A stretch of DNA of 64,000 nt from Gnetum montanum (taxonomy: Eukaryota; Streptophyta; Gnetopsida; Gnetales; Gnetaceae): positions 234,993 through 298,992 of the forward strand of contig MNCI01026985.1 of the NCBI GenBank assembly GCA_015680685.1. The letters are read 5' to 3'. Shown here piece by piece: positions 11,405-22,502 of the stretch. The translations under genes were made by a program, and so were the position numbers. A model generated the notes under the pieces. That model was given only the letters and a program-made list of their open reading frames with translations. It ran no database searches and was not told the origin of the DNA. Position 1 is the first letter of the stretch. The number at the start of each line of letters is the position of its first letter.

Positions 11405-12780
11405 ACTTAAAAAATTTTAGTTGATCGTATGCAACAGCTAAATTGAGTCAGGCAAAAAAGAAAAAAAACTTGCAAAAAGAAAAAAAAAAAAAAAAAGACT
11501 AAAAAAATTGTTAAATTAAACTGCACAAATGACAAACATTAGAACACAAAATACTTTTAGGGAATTTCACCTGTCATCAGCATGCTTTGGGAAAATGCTA
11601 GATGTGTGCCAAAGTAGGGATGGCAACCGAGTATTTATAGGAAGTAACCCTTTCTGAAAAAAACAAGTTGGCACATGTTTAGAGTTCTGGAAGAAAACAA
11701 CACATACACAACCCTTACATTTTCATATTTGTGAGGGTGGGTCGTTCATCTAATGATCAGAGCTGAATCTATTGAGCATCAGGAACTTCTACAGTTTAAA
11801 AAGATTTCTCTAACAAACAACAGATTTGTGGATGACATTCACTAGAGGCGGATTTTGTTGTCAAAATTGCAAGAGTTCATGGTTTAGGATTGCCCTCATG
11901 TTTAAGGATTTAGTCAAAGGACTGAAATCCATTTTTAAAACGAGAGTTTTCCTTTTGGTCTTATGAATGTTTTCTCGAATAGCTTGGAGGAAAGCAACTT
12001 TATTAGATAAAGAAACCTTGCTGAAGTAGTGGAGCAAGAATTGTGTGGGATAACTGCAACCATTGAGCCATCTTAGCATTGAAATAGTCACCAAGCTATG
12101 TTTCTCTTAAAAAAAAACCACTTCAATTCTACAATGATGAAGGCCTTCTTCTACTAATGGGGATGGCAGAAGAAGAAGGGAATATACTAATAGGAGTTCA
12201 AAGGTTTCTAGTTTCACTAGGTAGGAAAAATACCATTATTATAGAAGGAATGACCTTTGAAGAAAACTAAATCAAGTTTACTTATAGAAGGATGACAAAC
12301 GGTTGGGGTGATAGAGATGGAGGAAAAAAAGATATTATACTTGTCAGGATAAGTTTGCAATTCATCAGGAGGAGAACCATTTCAAATACCAAAAGCATCA
12401 TTGATGCAACACTTTAGTAGATAAGTGGTGCACAATCCATTAAATTGAACAAACATTGTTTGAGGTGACAAAGAAAAAGGTGAGCATAAATCACAACAAA
12501 ATTGCTACCCATAGTAGTGTAGTGAACAAGTTGAAAGATCCTATCATCAAATTCCAAAAAATCCTTGAAAAGATCCTGTTATGATGTGGGTAATCCACAA
12601 AATAGGCATCAACCATTGTAGACAAACCTATCAAACCTTCGTCAGTTGGAATATTCAAGTACAATGATTCTACATCAAAAGTGAAGAGGATCACAATTTT
12701 AGGTAGAGTATGGGAGTGGAGATCTTTGAGAACAATGAGGGAATTTGTGAGGCACAAGAGTTAAAAATTTTATGGGTTAA
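11405..12780 (-). mobile_element. Penelope-like retroelement fragment P1 (RT core to C-terminal linker)
   Basis: The minus frame 12757-12491 reads VILFTFDVESLYLNIPTDEG, matching the characteristic Penelope-like RT motif around FDV-SLYTNIP. It continues after a frame change near 12560 into DDRIFQLVHYTTMGSN and VIYAHLFL, the equivalent of the GTAMG...YANLF segment. Further on (12094-11861) comes RWLNGCSYPTQFLLHYF and TKRKTLVLKMDFSPLTK, then a cysteine-containing linker down to about 11640. The N-terminal RT, catalytic aspartates and any GIY-YIG nuclease are missing or unreadable. The 3' end near 11430 (ATGCAACAGCTAAA on the plus strand) is shared with copy P2. Family assignment rests on motif memory, not on a search. 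Confidence 0.7.
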
Positions 12781-12784
12781 AAAT

Positions 12785-13495
12785 ATTACAAGCTAAAAAA
12801 GTTATGCACATTGCATGCAACAGCTAAAGTGAGTTAGCAAAGACCAAACAAAATAAAAAAAGAACAAAGAAACAACAAAAAATGGGGAAAGGTACTAAAA
12901 GTGAACATCAAAGAGGCAAAAATGATCAACATTGAAAGCAACATGAAGCACTTTTGGGGAATTTCACCACCAAAAATGATCAACATTAAAAGCAACATGA
13001 AGCACTTTGATATTGGATGCATGCCAACTACAAGGATGGCAACAACAATTTATAGGAAGAACATGACCCTTTTTGAAAGAAAATAGTGGGCACATGTTAG
13101 AACACAAAATGGCAACCCTTCCATTTACAAGTGTGTGAGCTGAAAGAAAATAGTGGGCACATGTTAGAAAACAAAATGGTAACCCTTCCATTTACAGGTG
13201 TGTGAGGGCAAGCTAATAACCTGAAGATCAAAACTAAATTTGCTACACATCAGGAACCTCTATTGTTTGAATGTTACTACAATAGATGACAGGTTTGGGA
13301 AAGATATTTGTCAAATGTGGATCTTGTTGTCGAAGCCACAAGAGTTCAAGGTTTAGGAATGTCCTCACGTTTAAAATTTTAGTCAAAAGACTAAAATCCA
13401 TGATGAAAATAAGAGGGGCCCTAGTGGTACTATAAATGCTTCTTTAGATTGCCTAGAGGAAAGCAGCTTTATGTGAAGCAAAAACTTTGCATTGC
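12785..13495 (-). mobile_element. Penelope-like retroelement fragment P2 (C-terminal linker), head-to-tail with P1
   Basis: Minus-strand reading gives AAFLQAI, then IMDFSLLTKILNVRTFLNLELL, which matches FLQAI and KMDFSPLTKSLNMRAIL of P1. A cysteine-rich tail follows (SNMCPLFSFKKGHVLPINC, CSWHASN). Its spacing resembles the Penelope-like CX2C linker ahead of the nuclease. Its 3' end near 12800 matches that of P1 near 11430 (GCAACAGCTAAA), so the two fragments lie in tandem in the same orientation, a known habit of these elements. P2 contains its own internal duplication: the block CCCTTCCATTTACA.GTGTGTGAG occurs twice, at 13116-13141 and 13182-13207. Confidence 0.65.
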
Positions 13496-13689
13496 ACTAA
13501 TCAATCAACTAATTGTTCTCCATCATGTTCTTGGGTATGCACAGCTCTCTGAGTTTGAATGAACTATGTCATTTCGATGGAGCAAGAGCTAGATTTGAAG
13601 AAATTGTAAATAAACAAAGACTTCATGTAGTTGACCCATTTTGTTGGGACAAGGCTAAGATGATGATAATGATGATTGATTCTCGTCTT

Positions 13690-15332
13690 TTATTCTTGTT
13701 AAGGAAATCAATTGGTCTCTTCTCTACTAAACACTAACCTCCATGTCTTAAATGATAAGTAAGGATCATCATTGTGTTTTGTCTTTTCCTTAACATGTCT
13801 CTTCTCTACTGAGCATGAACCTCCATGCCCTAAACGACACATAAGGATCATCACTATGTTCTGACTTTTAGAAAGAAATAGAAAATTGTTTTGAAATTTT
13901 ATTTATGTGATTTTAAATAATTGAAAAACATACTCCACTAGAAAGCTAAACCTTCCTGACACCTTTACTTAGATGAAGTACCTTCTTTTTTTAAAAGTCA
14001 TTTAGAGACATATTCCAGTGCAAATCTAAACCTTTCACACAACTTTACTAGATGAAGCACACTTGTTTTCTAAACAATCAAAAATTGTATGTCTTCATTC
14101 TATTCAGGTACAGGGAAAAAAACAAAGGAGAAAACGGAAGCAGCAGGTAAATTTTAGCCACCAAATACATGCTACCTATTCATGTAAATTTTATTCAAAC
14201 AGTTTATAAAGGACCAAAGAGCCCCATATTGCAACATACTATCATACTTGCTTGACAAATTAAGTCATAATGCATTGGCTCTTAAATATTAATCAAAACC
14301 ATATCAATTCACAAGAATGTGATAGAAAATATTGCATTTGTGATTAAGCCAAGGGAAGGGGCACATGAGTGTGTATGCGTGGATACAAATGACTTAGAAG
14401 AATGCCAGTCTGCACATGTAAATTCTGACAATGAGATTTCAATTTTTGTATTGTTGCACAAGGAATTTTGTTTCTACAAATGATAAATGCTCCGTGTATT
14501 TAGAATTGTACGTAGTCTTTGTAAGTAATCATGGGATTGAAATGAATCCCACGGAAACAACCAACCATATGCAATAAGGTTATCAAATCCAAATTGGGCT
14601 TTCGTGGAATGTCAACAAGTACAAACAAGATGATATCATAAATAACGTTTTTGGGAGAGATTCAAGAATAGCAAATTAGGGGTTCCCAATTTTTCGTGTG
14701 ATATTTTAAATACCACAAGATCGTCAATGTAACAAGTGCAACAATTTGTCAAGAGGGGAAGAACACTCATGACTTGTAAGCATCACATCCCTCCTCTGTT
14801 TTGTATCAAATGCACTAATCAAAATAATTTGACAAAATTTTGAAGCATATTTGGATAGGTTAATGAATATACGTATGTATATACATACACACATAACATT
14901 AAAAAAAACACATACCTGTCATGTCTAATGTTTGTTTTATTTTTATGGAAGTTCTCTCTAAAATTTATTTTTCCAAAGCTATCATAATGCAGCATATTCT
15001 GTATTGCAAGGGATATTTAATATTAATTAATACCAAATTATCATCAGCACTACTTTTTGAAATGTTAGATGGCTTGCGAAGAGTGATGGGATGATATGTT
15101 TAACATTTCATGATACAAGTTATGCATTTAGATTAAGCATAATACAAAATTTGTAGCAATGATTGAATGCTTAACAGCATGATATATCAAGATGAAGCAT
15201 AGAACATCATAAATAATATAAGCTAGCAGTTGATCTTGTCAAGGAATGGGGCAGGCCAGTTACATAAAAATAAAATTCTCCAAGAGATGTCCTGTTACAT
15301 TGCAAATAATATAAAAGTTATCTAAACTTGAC
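13690..15332 (-). repeat. Duplicated RLP 3' flank (partner about 38290-39230)
   Basis: The interval aligns piecewise, in the same orientation, with DNA downstream of the RLP pseudogene at 39376-42254. Shared blocks include ACCTCCATG...AAGGATCATCATTGTGTT, TTTGTCAAGA, GGATATTTAATATTAAT, GTGATGGGATGA and AACATCATAAA, as well as the word CCTGTTACA. A paralogous RLP gene body should lie at higher coordinates, but unrelated sequence begins at 15333. The gene body is therefore lost here. Confidence 0.7.
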
Positions 15333-15665
15333 TTCTTACCATACCAAATTACCAGCTAAACTAGACTTCATCCCATAAACGCTTTAGATTAATTACAAAC
15401 TTGGTTAACTTCATCACATAAACGCTTAGATTTCTGTGTCTGTTTTAGTTCATCTGAACCTATGCAGAGAAACCTTTCCCAATGTTCTTTGTAGGCCCCT
15501 TCTAAAGAACAGAATCATGTGAATTGTGAAGCAAGTCTTTAATGATGTGGACTTTCAAATGTTAAGTTTGACTACGTTTTTTTTGTTTACGATAATATTC
15601 ATTGGTGACATATCTTCGAGGAATAAGATAATTAATGTAAACTTTTCAAAGTTACACCACTGGGG
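15333..15665. repeat. Dispersed duplicate, copy 2 (partner at 1225-1520)
   Basis: Same orientation as copy 1. It shares CCATACCAAATTACC, TTTAGATTAATTACAAAC, GAATCATGTGAATTGTGAAGC and TTTAATGATGTGGACTTTCA. It retains about 45 bp that copy 1 lacks. Its left edge abuts the duplicated RLP flank exactly, so this is a rearrangement junction. Confidence 0.6.
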
Positions 15666-17355
15666 ATCATGGCCAATGGTTCCACCAAAACCACCTGACA
15701 CAAAATGAAATGATTCAATTTTTTATAATGACAAACCTTGACAATGACATCATACATGCTTTTGTATATGGTGGCAAACCAAAAATGTTGTTTAAAACAA
15801 AATATTATAATGTTATACTGCTTATACATAAACATGTCATTCAGAAGTATTTCCAAAAGCTAAAAATGATGAAATTCAAGAACTTTCTAAACTGAGCACT
15901 GATATCTAATCTCATCTTATATAGGCCAATGGACTACTTATAACTTAATCATGGCTGCTTATAATTTAATCATGGCAGTTAGAAACTATTAGTGCTTGTC
16001 AATAATTATTATCCTTCCTTCTTTCTTTGTTAACGAAGTTTTTGTTTTCAGTTTATGGCATTTACAAATGAGGGATAAAGTTTAAAATTACAATAAATAT
16101 AGTATTAACCTTTTATCAAATATAAGCTGTTTTATAATTTCTATACCGGTTAATCATCTAATCAAACTACTATGCCAAATATGTTAGTTTCTAGTACCAT
16201 ATTTCTTAGCTTCTCATTTGCATGTATAAATACAAATATTGGTTTTACCAATTAAAACACATCTACAATTTTTTTGTCTTTTTGATCTTAAGTATATTGA
16301 GCACTTGATTCTCCCTGATCAATCTTGCCTAATCACCCAATTCAACTAAGCTGTGATCAATATAATGGAAAAACAAGGGAGTAACTCTAGCTATTACTTG
16401 CATAATCCTCTCTTTACATTTGTGTAAGGGCATTACATAATGAATGGCCTTTAAAAACATGTTTTATTAAAAACTGGGTGCCTTTCCTCTTGGCAAACCC
16501 TCAAACTTTGGGATTTGCTAAAATTATGATGCCTGACATCATTACATCAGTAATTGGTTCATGATATTTAATTAGGTTTTGTTTAAATAAAAAAAATACT
16601 GATCATTTGGAAACAGGAATATGTTATAATGCAAAACAGTAACTGGAAACTATGTTTATTCTGCATGTTCATGTGAAAAAATAGGGACTGAATGCAGGAT
16701 TTAAACTGGATATCAAAATAAATGGAACCATTTTCCATTACAATATAACAAATTGTAACATACTTAATACTATTTTTCTCAGCAAGCAAAGACTTCAACC
16801 AATCTTTCACAAGCATTTGTTACATGATGTTCCCAAGCAAGAGCACAATGTTGGAAAAGAATGTCCTTTGGCATCTCATTAGTTAATTTTCTAACAGTGT
16901 GCCTTCATTAGTTTTCTTATTTCTTTAGTTATCAATTTCAACTGAAGTTCATCTTTTCTTTATATTTCAATAGATAAACAAACATAGCAAAACATTAGTG
17001 TCCAATCAAACAAAATTTTCTTCCCATGAGAGCATAGTCTAACATGCACAATTCATATCTCTGGATGAAATTTTTATTTATTTTTCTGATTCTATTTTTA
17101 ACCAGAGTAAACTCATGGTATCCCAAGCTATATGAGAAACATCAGTGAACCTTCTAAAAGTATTGAATAAAACAAGACAAAATGGCTGGTATTCAATCTT
17201 TTTCTTTTCGCATTAATTTCTTTTGAAAAACAAGATTCTACTTATAAGCATTTCTTGTATTCAAGAAAATTTGTGATGATAATAAATTACCTTAATTCAT
17301 CAAAGAATGCATATAACCCTAATTATCTTAAAGAATTATGGTAAGAAAAACAAAC
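15666..17355. other. Non-coding stretch
   Basis: AT-rich. I looked on the minus strand for further exons of the Rab geranylgeranyltransferase gene and found none. Short frames here have no family resemblance. Confidence 0.5.
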
Positions 17356-17675
17356 CACATTCATGCTGACATTGCAAAATCCAGGATACAACCGTATCTT
17401 GATCCACATCTCCAAGCTTCCCCATAAGACCTAGTGTAGTCAGCCCCCAATATGGCCCACTCATTCTTAGATAGTCCATTTCCAAAGAATCAAAGCTCTT
17501 TTTTTGTTTCCATGATAACCAAATTTCTTCTTAAAATAGTTCATTTAAGAATTTATCATTTCCTATCAAGTTTTTAATGCCTGTTTTTAATCTTATAAGA
17601 ACAATCACTAACACACCTTTTCAAGATTAGTAATGAACTGAACATATTTGTCTGTAACCAATTCTCCCGTCCTAC
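17356..17675 (-). pseudogene. RGTB: Rab geranylgeranyltransferase (type II) beta-subunit fragment, two exons
   Basis: This gene normally encodes the catalytic beta subunit that prenylates Rab GTPases in the cytosol. The first exon (17675-17617) follows TTTGCAG and reads GRTGELVTDKYVQFITNLEK before GTGTGT. The second (about 17530-17356) reads [17 protein letters not shown], then [20 protein letters not shown], then [13 protein letters not shown], ending at a GTTTGT donor. The YWGLTTL-LMGKL, VVSW and CQHE strings are the family's N-terminal signature (normally CQHESGGFGGN). There is no stop in what remains. The following exons with the zinc and substrate ligands were not found within ~1.5 kb. 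It could be a truncated pseudogene or the start of a gene with very long introns, though GELVTDKY at the N-terminus and Gly for Asp in TTLGL look decayed. Confidence 0.75.
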
Positions 17676-18668
17676 CTGCAAAGACAGTAGCATATAAAAA
17701 TGAAACGAAGATCATTAATATCAAAAAGCAGTTCAGCCAAATCAGGTTATGATTTGTCATGGACATGAGCAACCATAAAATTATATGTGATGTCCCTTTA
17801 TTATTTTGATTGTAGCCCAATATCTACATTATCTATTTGATGCTACAATGCTTATTTATATAAGGCATCACTCAAAATATTATACTCATTAACAATGATA
17901 TTTTTAGAATAATTAAAGCATCAAATTTACAACTTGAGAATATCAACCCATGAAATTCTACCTTTAGAATCATTAATTTATAATCAGTCTCTAATTTCAA
18001 AGAAGGGTGTTCCCCTTGGCCTTGAGTGGTCCATTGGAGAAAAAGAGAATTGCTAGGCAGGCCAATAGATCTATACCTACCAAGAAGACATACAATATGA
18101 CTTAGACTCTTCAAAGCCAGAAGGCCCTTGGATGGATAGGCCATAATGGCCTATGTACATGGTTGATTCTAATTTAAACATATCATTATCAAAAGAATTT
18201 AAGAGAAAGTCACTATAGAGGTGCTGCCAAACTAACAAACTAAAATTTCTATTGCAAATTAGGAGTTCTATTGCACAGATCTTATTGATATTCATGTGAA
18301 CATTCTTATATTTAATTTGCTTACTATATAGCTTTTGAGATATCTTTAAATTATCATAATCTGCTAAATATATGCAAACAATTTCCTTCCCAAATGCTTG
18401 AAAGGAATAGTATTAGTTTAGGCCCACAATCATCTAGTTCCCTCCTCTAGATAGAGAATGTGGTTGATTTGCGTAGGCTTTAGATTAGCTTGGGCATGCT
18501 GGAAAATTTTGACCTAATTTTTCATTCTTCAATAAAAACCAAAAGAAATTTACCAATTTGAACAGCACTATAATAGTTTTCTTGACTAGAAGGTGGATTA
18601 GCGTATGAATAATATTCACTTGAATTGTTAAATTTCAAAGAAAAAAGGGCATTAATTTTATTTTAAAA
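17676..18668. other. Non-coding or intron-like stretch
   Basis: No exon could be assigned to either neighbouring gene fragment. The minus frames 18144-17872 and 18295-18077 have no family motif. The interval lies between the last visible 4CL-like exon and the Rab geranylgeranyltransferase fragment. Confidence 0.45.
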
Positions 18669-20268
18669 ACATATATTTATAGAAAACATCCTAGGCAGGC
18701 ACAGAAATGTTTCTTTCATAGCTTTGGTAGTTTTGCCATTGAATCCTAGGTAGGCAAGAAGAATAGATACCATGGATATGTGATTCCTATGAGTGGAGGT
18801 TACTCCTTTGCTCATGCCAGTGGTACCTGTATTTATTTTCAAAAACAAAAAAAAAACATAAGACCAATGGCTCAAATAAGATCTTTTTAACTGTATCATG
18901 ATAAAAATAAGAAGCAAAAATTTTTGGATAAACTTCTTGAGGCCCTACACATGAGTTGTTGTTATGGGTAACAATTGTTTAAATTGTATGTGAATTCCTT
19001 TGATAGTTAATAGAAATCACAATTGTTACCGCTCAAATGAAATGCAACTTAGTAGTAATGGGTTTTCAAATAAAACTTCTTGAGGCCATGCACATGGGTA
19101 ACAATTGTTTACATTATATTAAAGTCAATCCCTTTAACAGTTAATAGAAATCACAATTGCTACCACTCAAATGAAATGTAACCTAGTAGCAATGAATTTT
19201 CAAATAAAGCTTCTTGAGGCCATGTACATAAGCCATTATGCCTAACCATTGTTAATATTCTATTAAGGTCAATTTGTTTGACAATTAATAGAAATCATAA
19301 TTGTTACCACCTAGATGGAATGCCACTAATGAATATTAATTGCCATACTCTATTATCCAATTTATTCAGCAATTGATATAAACCATAAAAAAACTGACAC
19401 ATCTCTAAACAATTATTAATAACTATCATGTGCGTCTAAGTCAACCCAAACTACTAAAAATTGTTAACAAAAACCTATTCATGTGCTCAGGGCCTGACAG
19501 AGAACAAAAATATGTGAGATACTGGCTTTTACTGTTTCCCAAAAGAAATGTAATCTGAGTTTCTGACAACATAAACCCTCTCCAAAAGCCTAAAATTCAA
19601 AGTTTGAAACAATCCTAGTACCCACTGACTGGTCAAAACCCACAACAGCATATTCTAAAAATCCAAAATTCAAAGTTTCAAACAATCATAATACCCACTA
19701 AGTGGTGAAACCCACGACAGTAAATTCTGAAATTCTTACCTGAAGAGTACAGAAGCATGGTAACATCATCCATCATCCTGGCGAATTCTAACCACAGGAG
19801 CATCACCAGGACTAAACCCAGCAATCAAACCCTGAAGCGTGGCCACCAATTTTCTGCCAGAGCTCTGGGGAAACTCCACGGCTTCAGTGATCAGAACAGT
19901 GGGAAGACTGACCTTGAGGCCAATTCCGGCACAGTGAAGGCGATTTTGGCACCAGAATTTCTCACTTGCCGGGCAATTTCACCCGTAGTATTCAACGGAT
20001 TTGCAGTGGTAATGATTGCTCCCACCGAAAAAACCACCATACACACCACGGGAAAACTAATTAAATTCGGAGACAGCAGCAGCGCAACGTCGGATTTCTT
20101 GATTCCCTGCGAGACCAGGCCGGCAGAGAGAGATCTAACCAGAACCCAGGAATCGATTTAGCTCAGATGTCGCCCTGTGCTGTAATCGATGAAGGCCACC
20201 GTGCCAGAATGCTTCTTCTGGGCTACAAAGGCCGGCAAAGACAGGAATTCTTGCTGGGAAAAATCCAT
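18669..20268 (-). pseudogene. 4-coumarate:CoA ligase-like acyl-CoA synthetase, two-exon 5' fragment
   Basis: This family (ANL superfamily) activates carboxylic acids with ATP and joins them to CoA. Exon 1 (20268-19740) starts at ATG and reads MDFSQQEFLSLPAFVAQKKH, then SDVALLLSPNLISFP, VGAIITTANPLNTTGEIA and GAKIAFTVPEL. A one-base frame change near 19905 leads to LPTVLITEAVEFPQSSGRK and DDVTMLLYSSG at a GTAAGA donor. Exon 2 (18826 to about 18670) resumes after an ACAG acceptor with GTTGMSKGVTSTHRNHISMV, so the AMP-binding P-loop (SSGTTG-SKGV) spans the intron, as in many plant members. The frame fades after LCLPRMF. It is disabled by a stop at 20158-20160 and the frameshift. The adenylate-binding and C-terminal domains are absent. 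Confidence 0.85.
18928..19340. repeat. Imperfect tandem triplication (~134-143 bp units) in the 4CL-like intron
   Basis: Three consecutive units start near 18928, 19071 and 19205. Each begins AAACTTCTTGAGGCC (or AAGCTTCTTGAGGCC) and contains AACAATTGTT, then TTAATAGAAATCA and ATTG(T/C)TACC. Divergence between units is clear, so the expansion is old. It has no coding content. Confidence 0.85.
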
Positions 20269-20299
20269 GTGAGCACCATGTTAAGTATTTATGTGCTTT

Positions 20300-21072
20300 G
20301 AGATATCAGTCAATTATTTTTGTCTTTTCCGCTAAACTTGGATATTAATATTTTAGTGTCCAAAGAGGTAAGTCAAGGGAGCAAGTATGGTTAGTTGAAC
20401 CATAATTAAATTGATACAAGAGGTGCAAGTATCATAATCATAAGCCATAAGCCAGAGGTTGTGGCTCGTATTCCTAAACGCAATTGCTGGGAAGCTTTTA
20501 GAAAGGACACAATTCTACCCAATTGTCCCACATGATATAATATACTGTGTTTGCCACTTTATGTTTTTCGTATTTTTTATCAAATATTCTTGCTAGACCC
20601 TCTTAGTTGCCACTTCATGTATTTTTTATCATGTAGCAATAGTCTTAGATAAATATAACATAACACATAAATAAGCACATTCTTACCATCATACAAAGAT
20701 TCTTTATTATTTTTATATGCATTTGGTAAATATTGGTTTCTATCATAGCTATAAAAATGATAAGTTTGATTAGCATTTCTATTTGATAAGTCATACTCTA
20801 TATAACTATTCAATGTAGCACTAGCAACAAATTTGCTATGATATCTTATACATAATTTCTGTAAAGAGTCATCGGTTCCTAATGTTACTTGTTCACAATA
20901 AATATTATTTCTATCAACATTTGTAGAATCAGAGTGCAAATTCTTTTGTTCCTTCAATGATAAGCAACATTTCTACACAATTTTGAACCATCATATTCGT
21001 TAAAACTACTGAGCTTATATATGTACTTTTTATAACACTATTTTTTATCATATTTTTACCTCAACATTATGT
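20300..21072 (-). other. Upstream flank of the 4CL-like gene with an unassigned minus-strand frame (20957-20580)
   Basis: A 125-codon minus frame has natural-looking composition (NVDRNNIYCEQVTLGTDDS, LQKLCIRYHSKFVASATLNS). It reaches a GTAAGAA donor-like site at LYDGK, near 20690, so it could be one exon of a decayed gene. I recognise no family, and AT-rich intergenic DNA can give such frames by chance. No promoter element could be assigned with confidence to the 4CL-like gene. Confidence 0.25.
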
Positions 21073-21347
21073 TGTGCATCTAGATAAATATGCAAGGTAA
21101 CATTATTTCTTTTAAAGTCTCACCTAATAATAACCCAAAATAAAGAAAATATATCACTTAATTAAAAAAACAACTATATGTATAAAAGAAACAAAACATA
21201 TTACCATCTGTTCAAAGCATTTACTCACTTGTCATAAACCTTTATTCAATTTCACTACACAAAATTCTTTTTGAATTGTTGCTCTTATTATAGGTACACC
21301 CTAAAATTTATAGAAGTTTATAATTGAACGCTACCTAGTAGAATTGA
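21073..21347. repeat. Tandem duplication unit 1 (275 bp)
   Basis: It starts TGTGCATCTAGATAAATATG and ends CTAGTAGAATTGA. It is immediately followed by a second copy starting TGTGCATCTACATAAATATG at 21348. The second copy is broken after 25 bp by LTR element A and resumes at 31838. The two units share nearly every phrase, for example CTTTTAAAGTCTCACC and ACCCTAAAATTTATAGAAG. Confidence 0.9.
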
Positions 21348-21372
21348 TGTGCATCTACATAAATATGCTAAG

Positions 21373-22261
21373 TGATGAGCGGCAAGGTACCCCTATGCCC
21401 AACCATGTGAATCATGGGCGTTCACACACGACTCAATCGAATTCTGTAGACTGTAAGCACTTAACATACAGCAAACCTCTAACCAGCAAAACCTTGGGTT
21501 AGAACGGTCGTTGTCTTCTCAACCTCACTTATGATGTATTAGTGGCGATGCTTAACTGAGATTGAGGCAACTAATTTTTATGGCTTTTTATGTTATCTTT
21601 TGGCGTCTAATTAAAGTATGGAAAGGAGGGAATGAACTATTATCTAACCTATGATTATCCTAATTTGTATTTTAACTATTCCTAGCATAAGTATCTGATC
21701 CCATCTTCCAGGCACGTTCTGAGCATCCCCTAAACACTACTGGGTTACCAAATGTTAAGCGTCACTGAGTTACCAAGTGTTGAGTTTACGTTCGAGATGG
21801 TCTTACTTATGGTTTCTATGAACTAAGAACGAGCAATAGCGATTAAACTAACAATAAGCTAAACTTAAGTAATTATCAAAGCATAGAAATATTAAGCTAT
21901 TAAATGCAATAAATGACTAAGTCCAAATGCTACAAGGAATGCTTGAAAGCTCATCTTTATTGTCATTCATGCTAATGGGCTTAGATACATAAGCGCTCTA
22001 ATAAAGAGCCAGACACCTTCTTACACCTACTGCGAGCACTTGGAAAATATTCTATCTCTTGCAGGAACAAATTGCAAGAGCTTCGCTACAACTGACTAAA
22101 AGATACCTAAATGAGGCGGAAGGCCCTCTTATTTATAGGCCAAAATAGGCTTCGTGTAAACGGGGCCATGTTGATGCATGGAAGGCTACGTTGACAGGGC
22201 CACATTTACGTGGCCCCGTATACGCGGCCTAGTCAACACATCAACTAATGACACTTTATCA
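21373..22261 (-). repeat. Element A 3' LTR (889 bp)
   Basis: On the plus strand it starts TGATGAGCGG and ends ACTTTATCA. It aligns end to end with 30945-31832. A TATAAATA box is visible in minus orientation near 22130 (CTTATTTATAGG on the plus strand). It is followed inward by the PPT-like TATGGGGATA (minus strand, 22262-22275). Confidence 0.92.
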
Positions 22262-22502
22262 TATCCCCATAACTGAGTAAAAACTCGTCCTTGAGTTACT
22301 CTACAATTTGGAAGGTATGGACTTTTATTTACAATGCACATGACTTGACACACATATGACACAACATCAATTTTTACCAAGTGCCCTAGTTACAGAGAAG
22401 GACAAATTACAAAAAATGGCAGTGTTCAGAGACAAAATTGAACACCCTAATGGTCCTGGAGTCTCTGCTGTGTAGAATGATGCAAAAAATTGTTGGAGAA
22501 GA

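Noticed and set aside
11450-11510. A-rich tract upstream of the RLP remnant
   Set aside because: It is part of the shared 3' region of the Penelope-like fragments, not an independent feature.
19757-20161. 134-codon plus-strand frame
   Set aside because: Antisense shadow of the 4CL-like exon 1, whose minus-strand reading matches the family.
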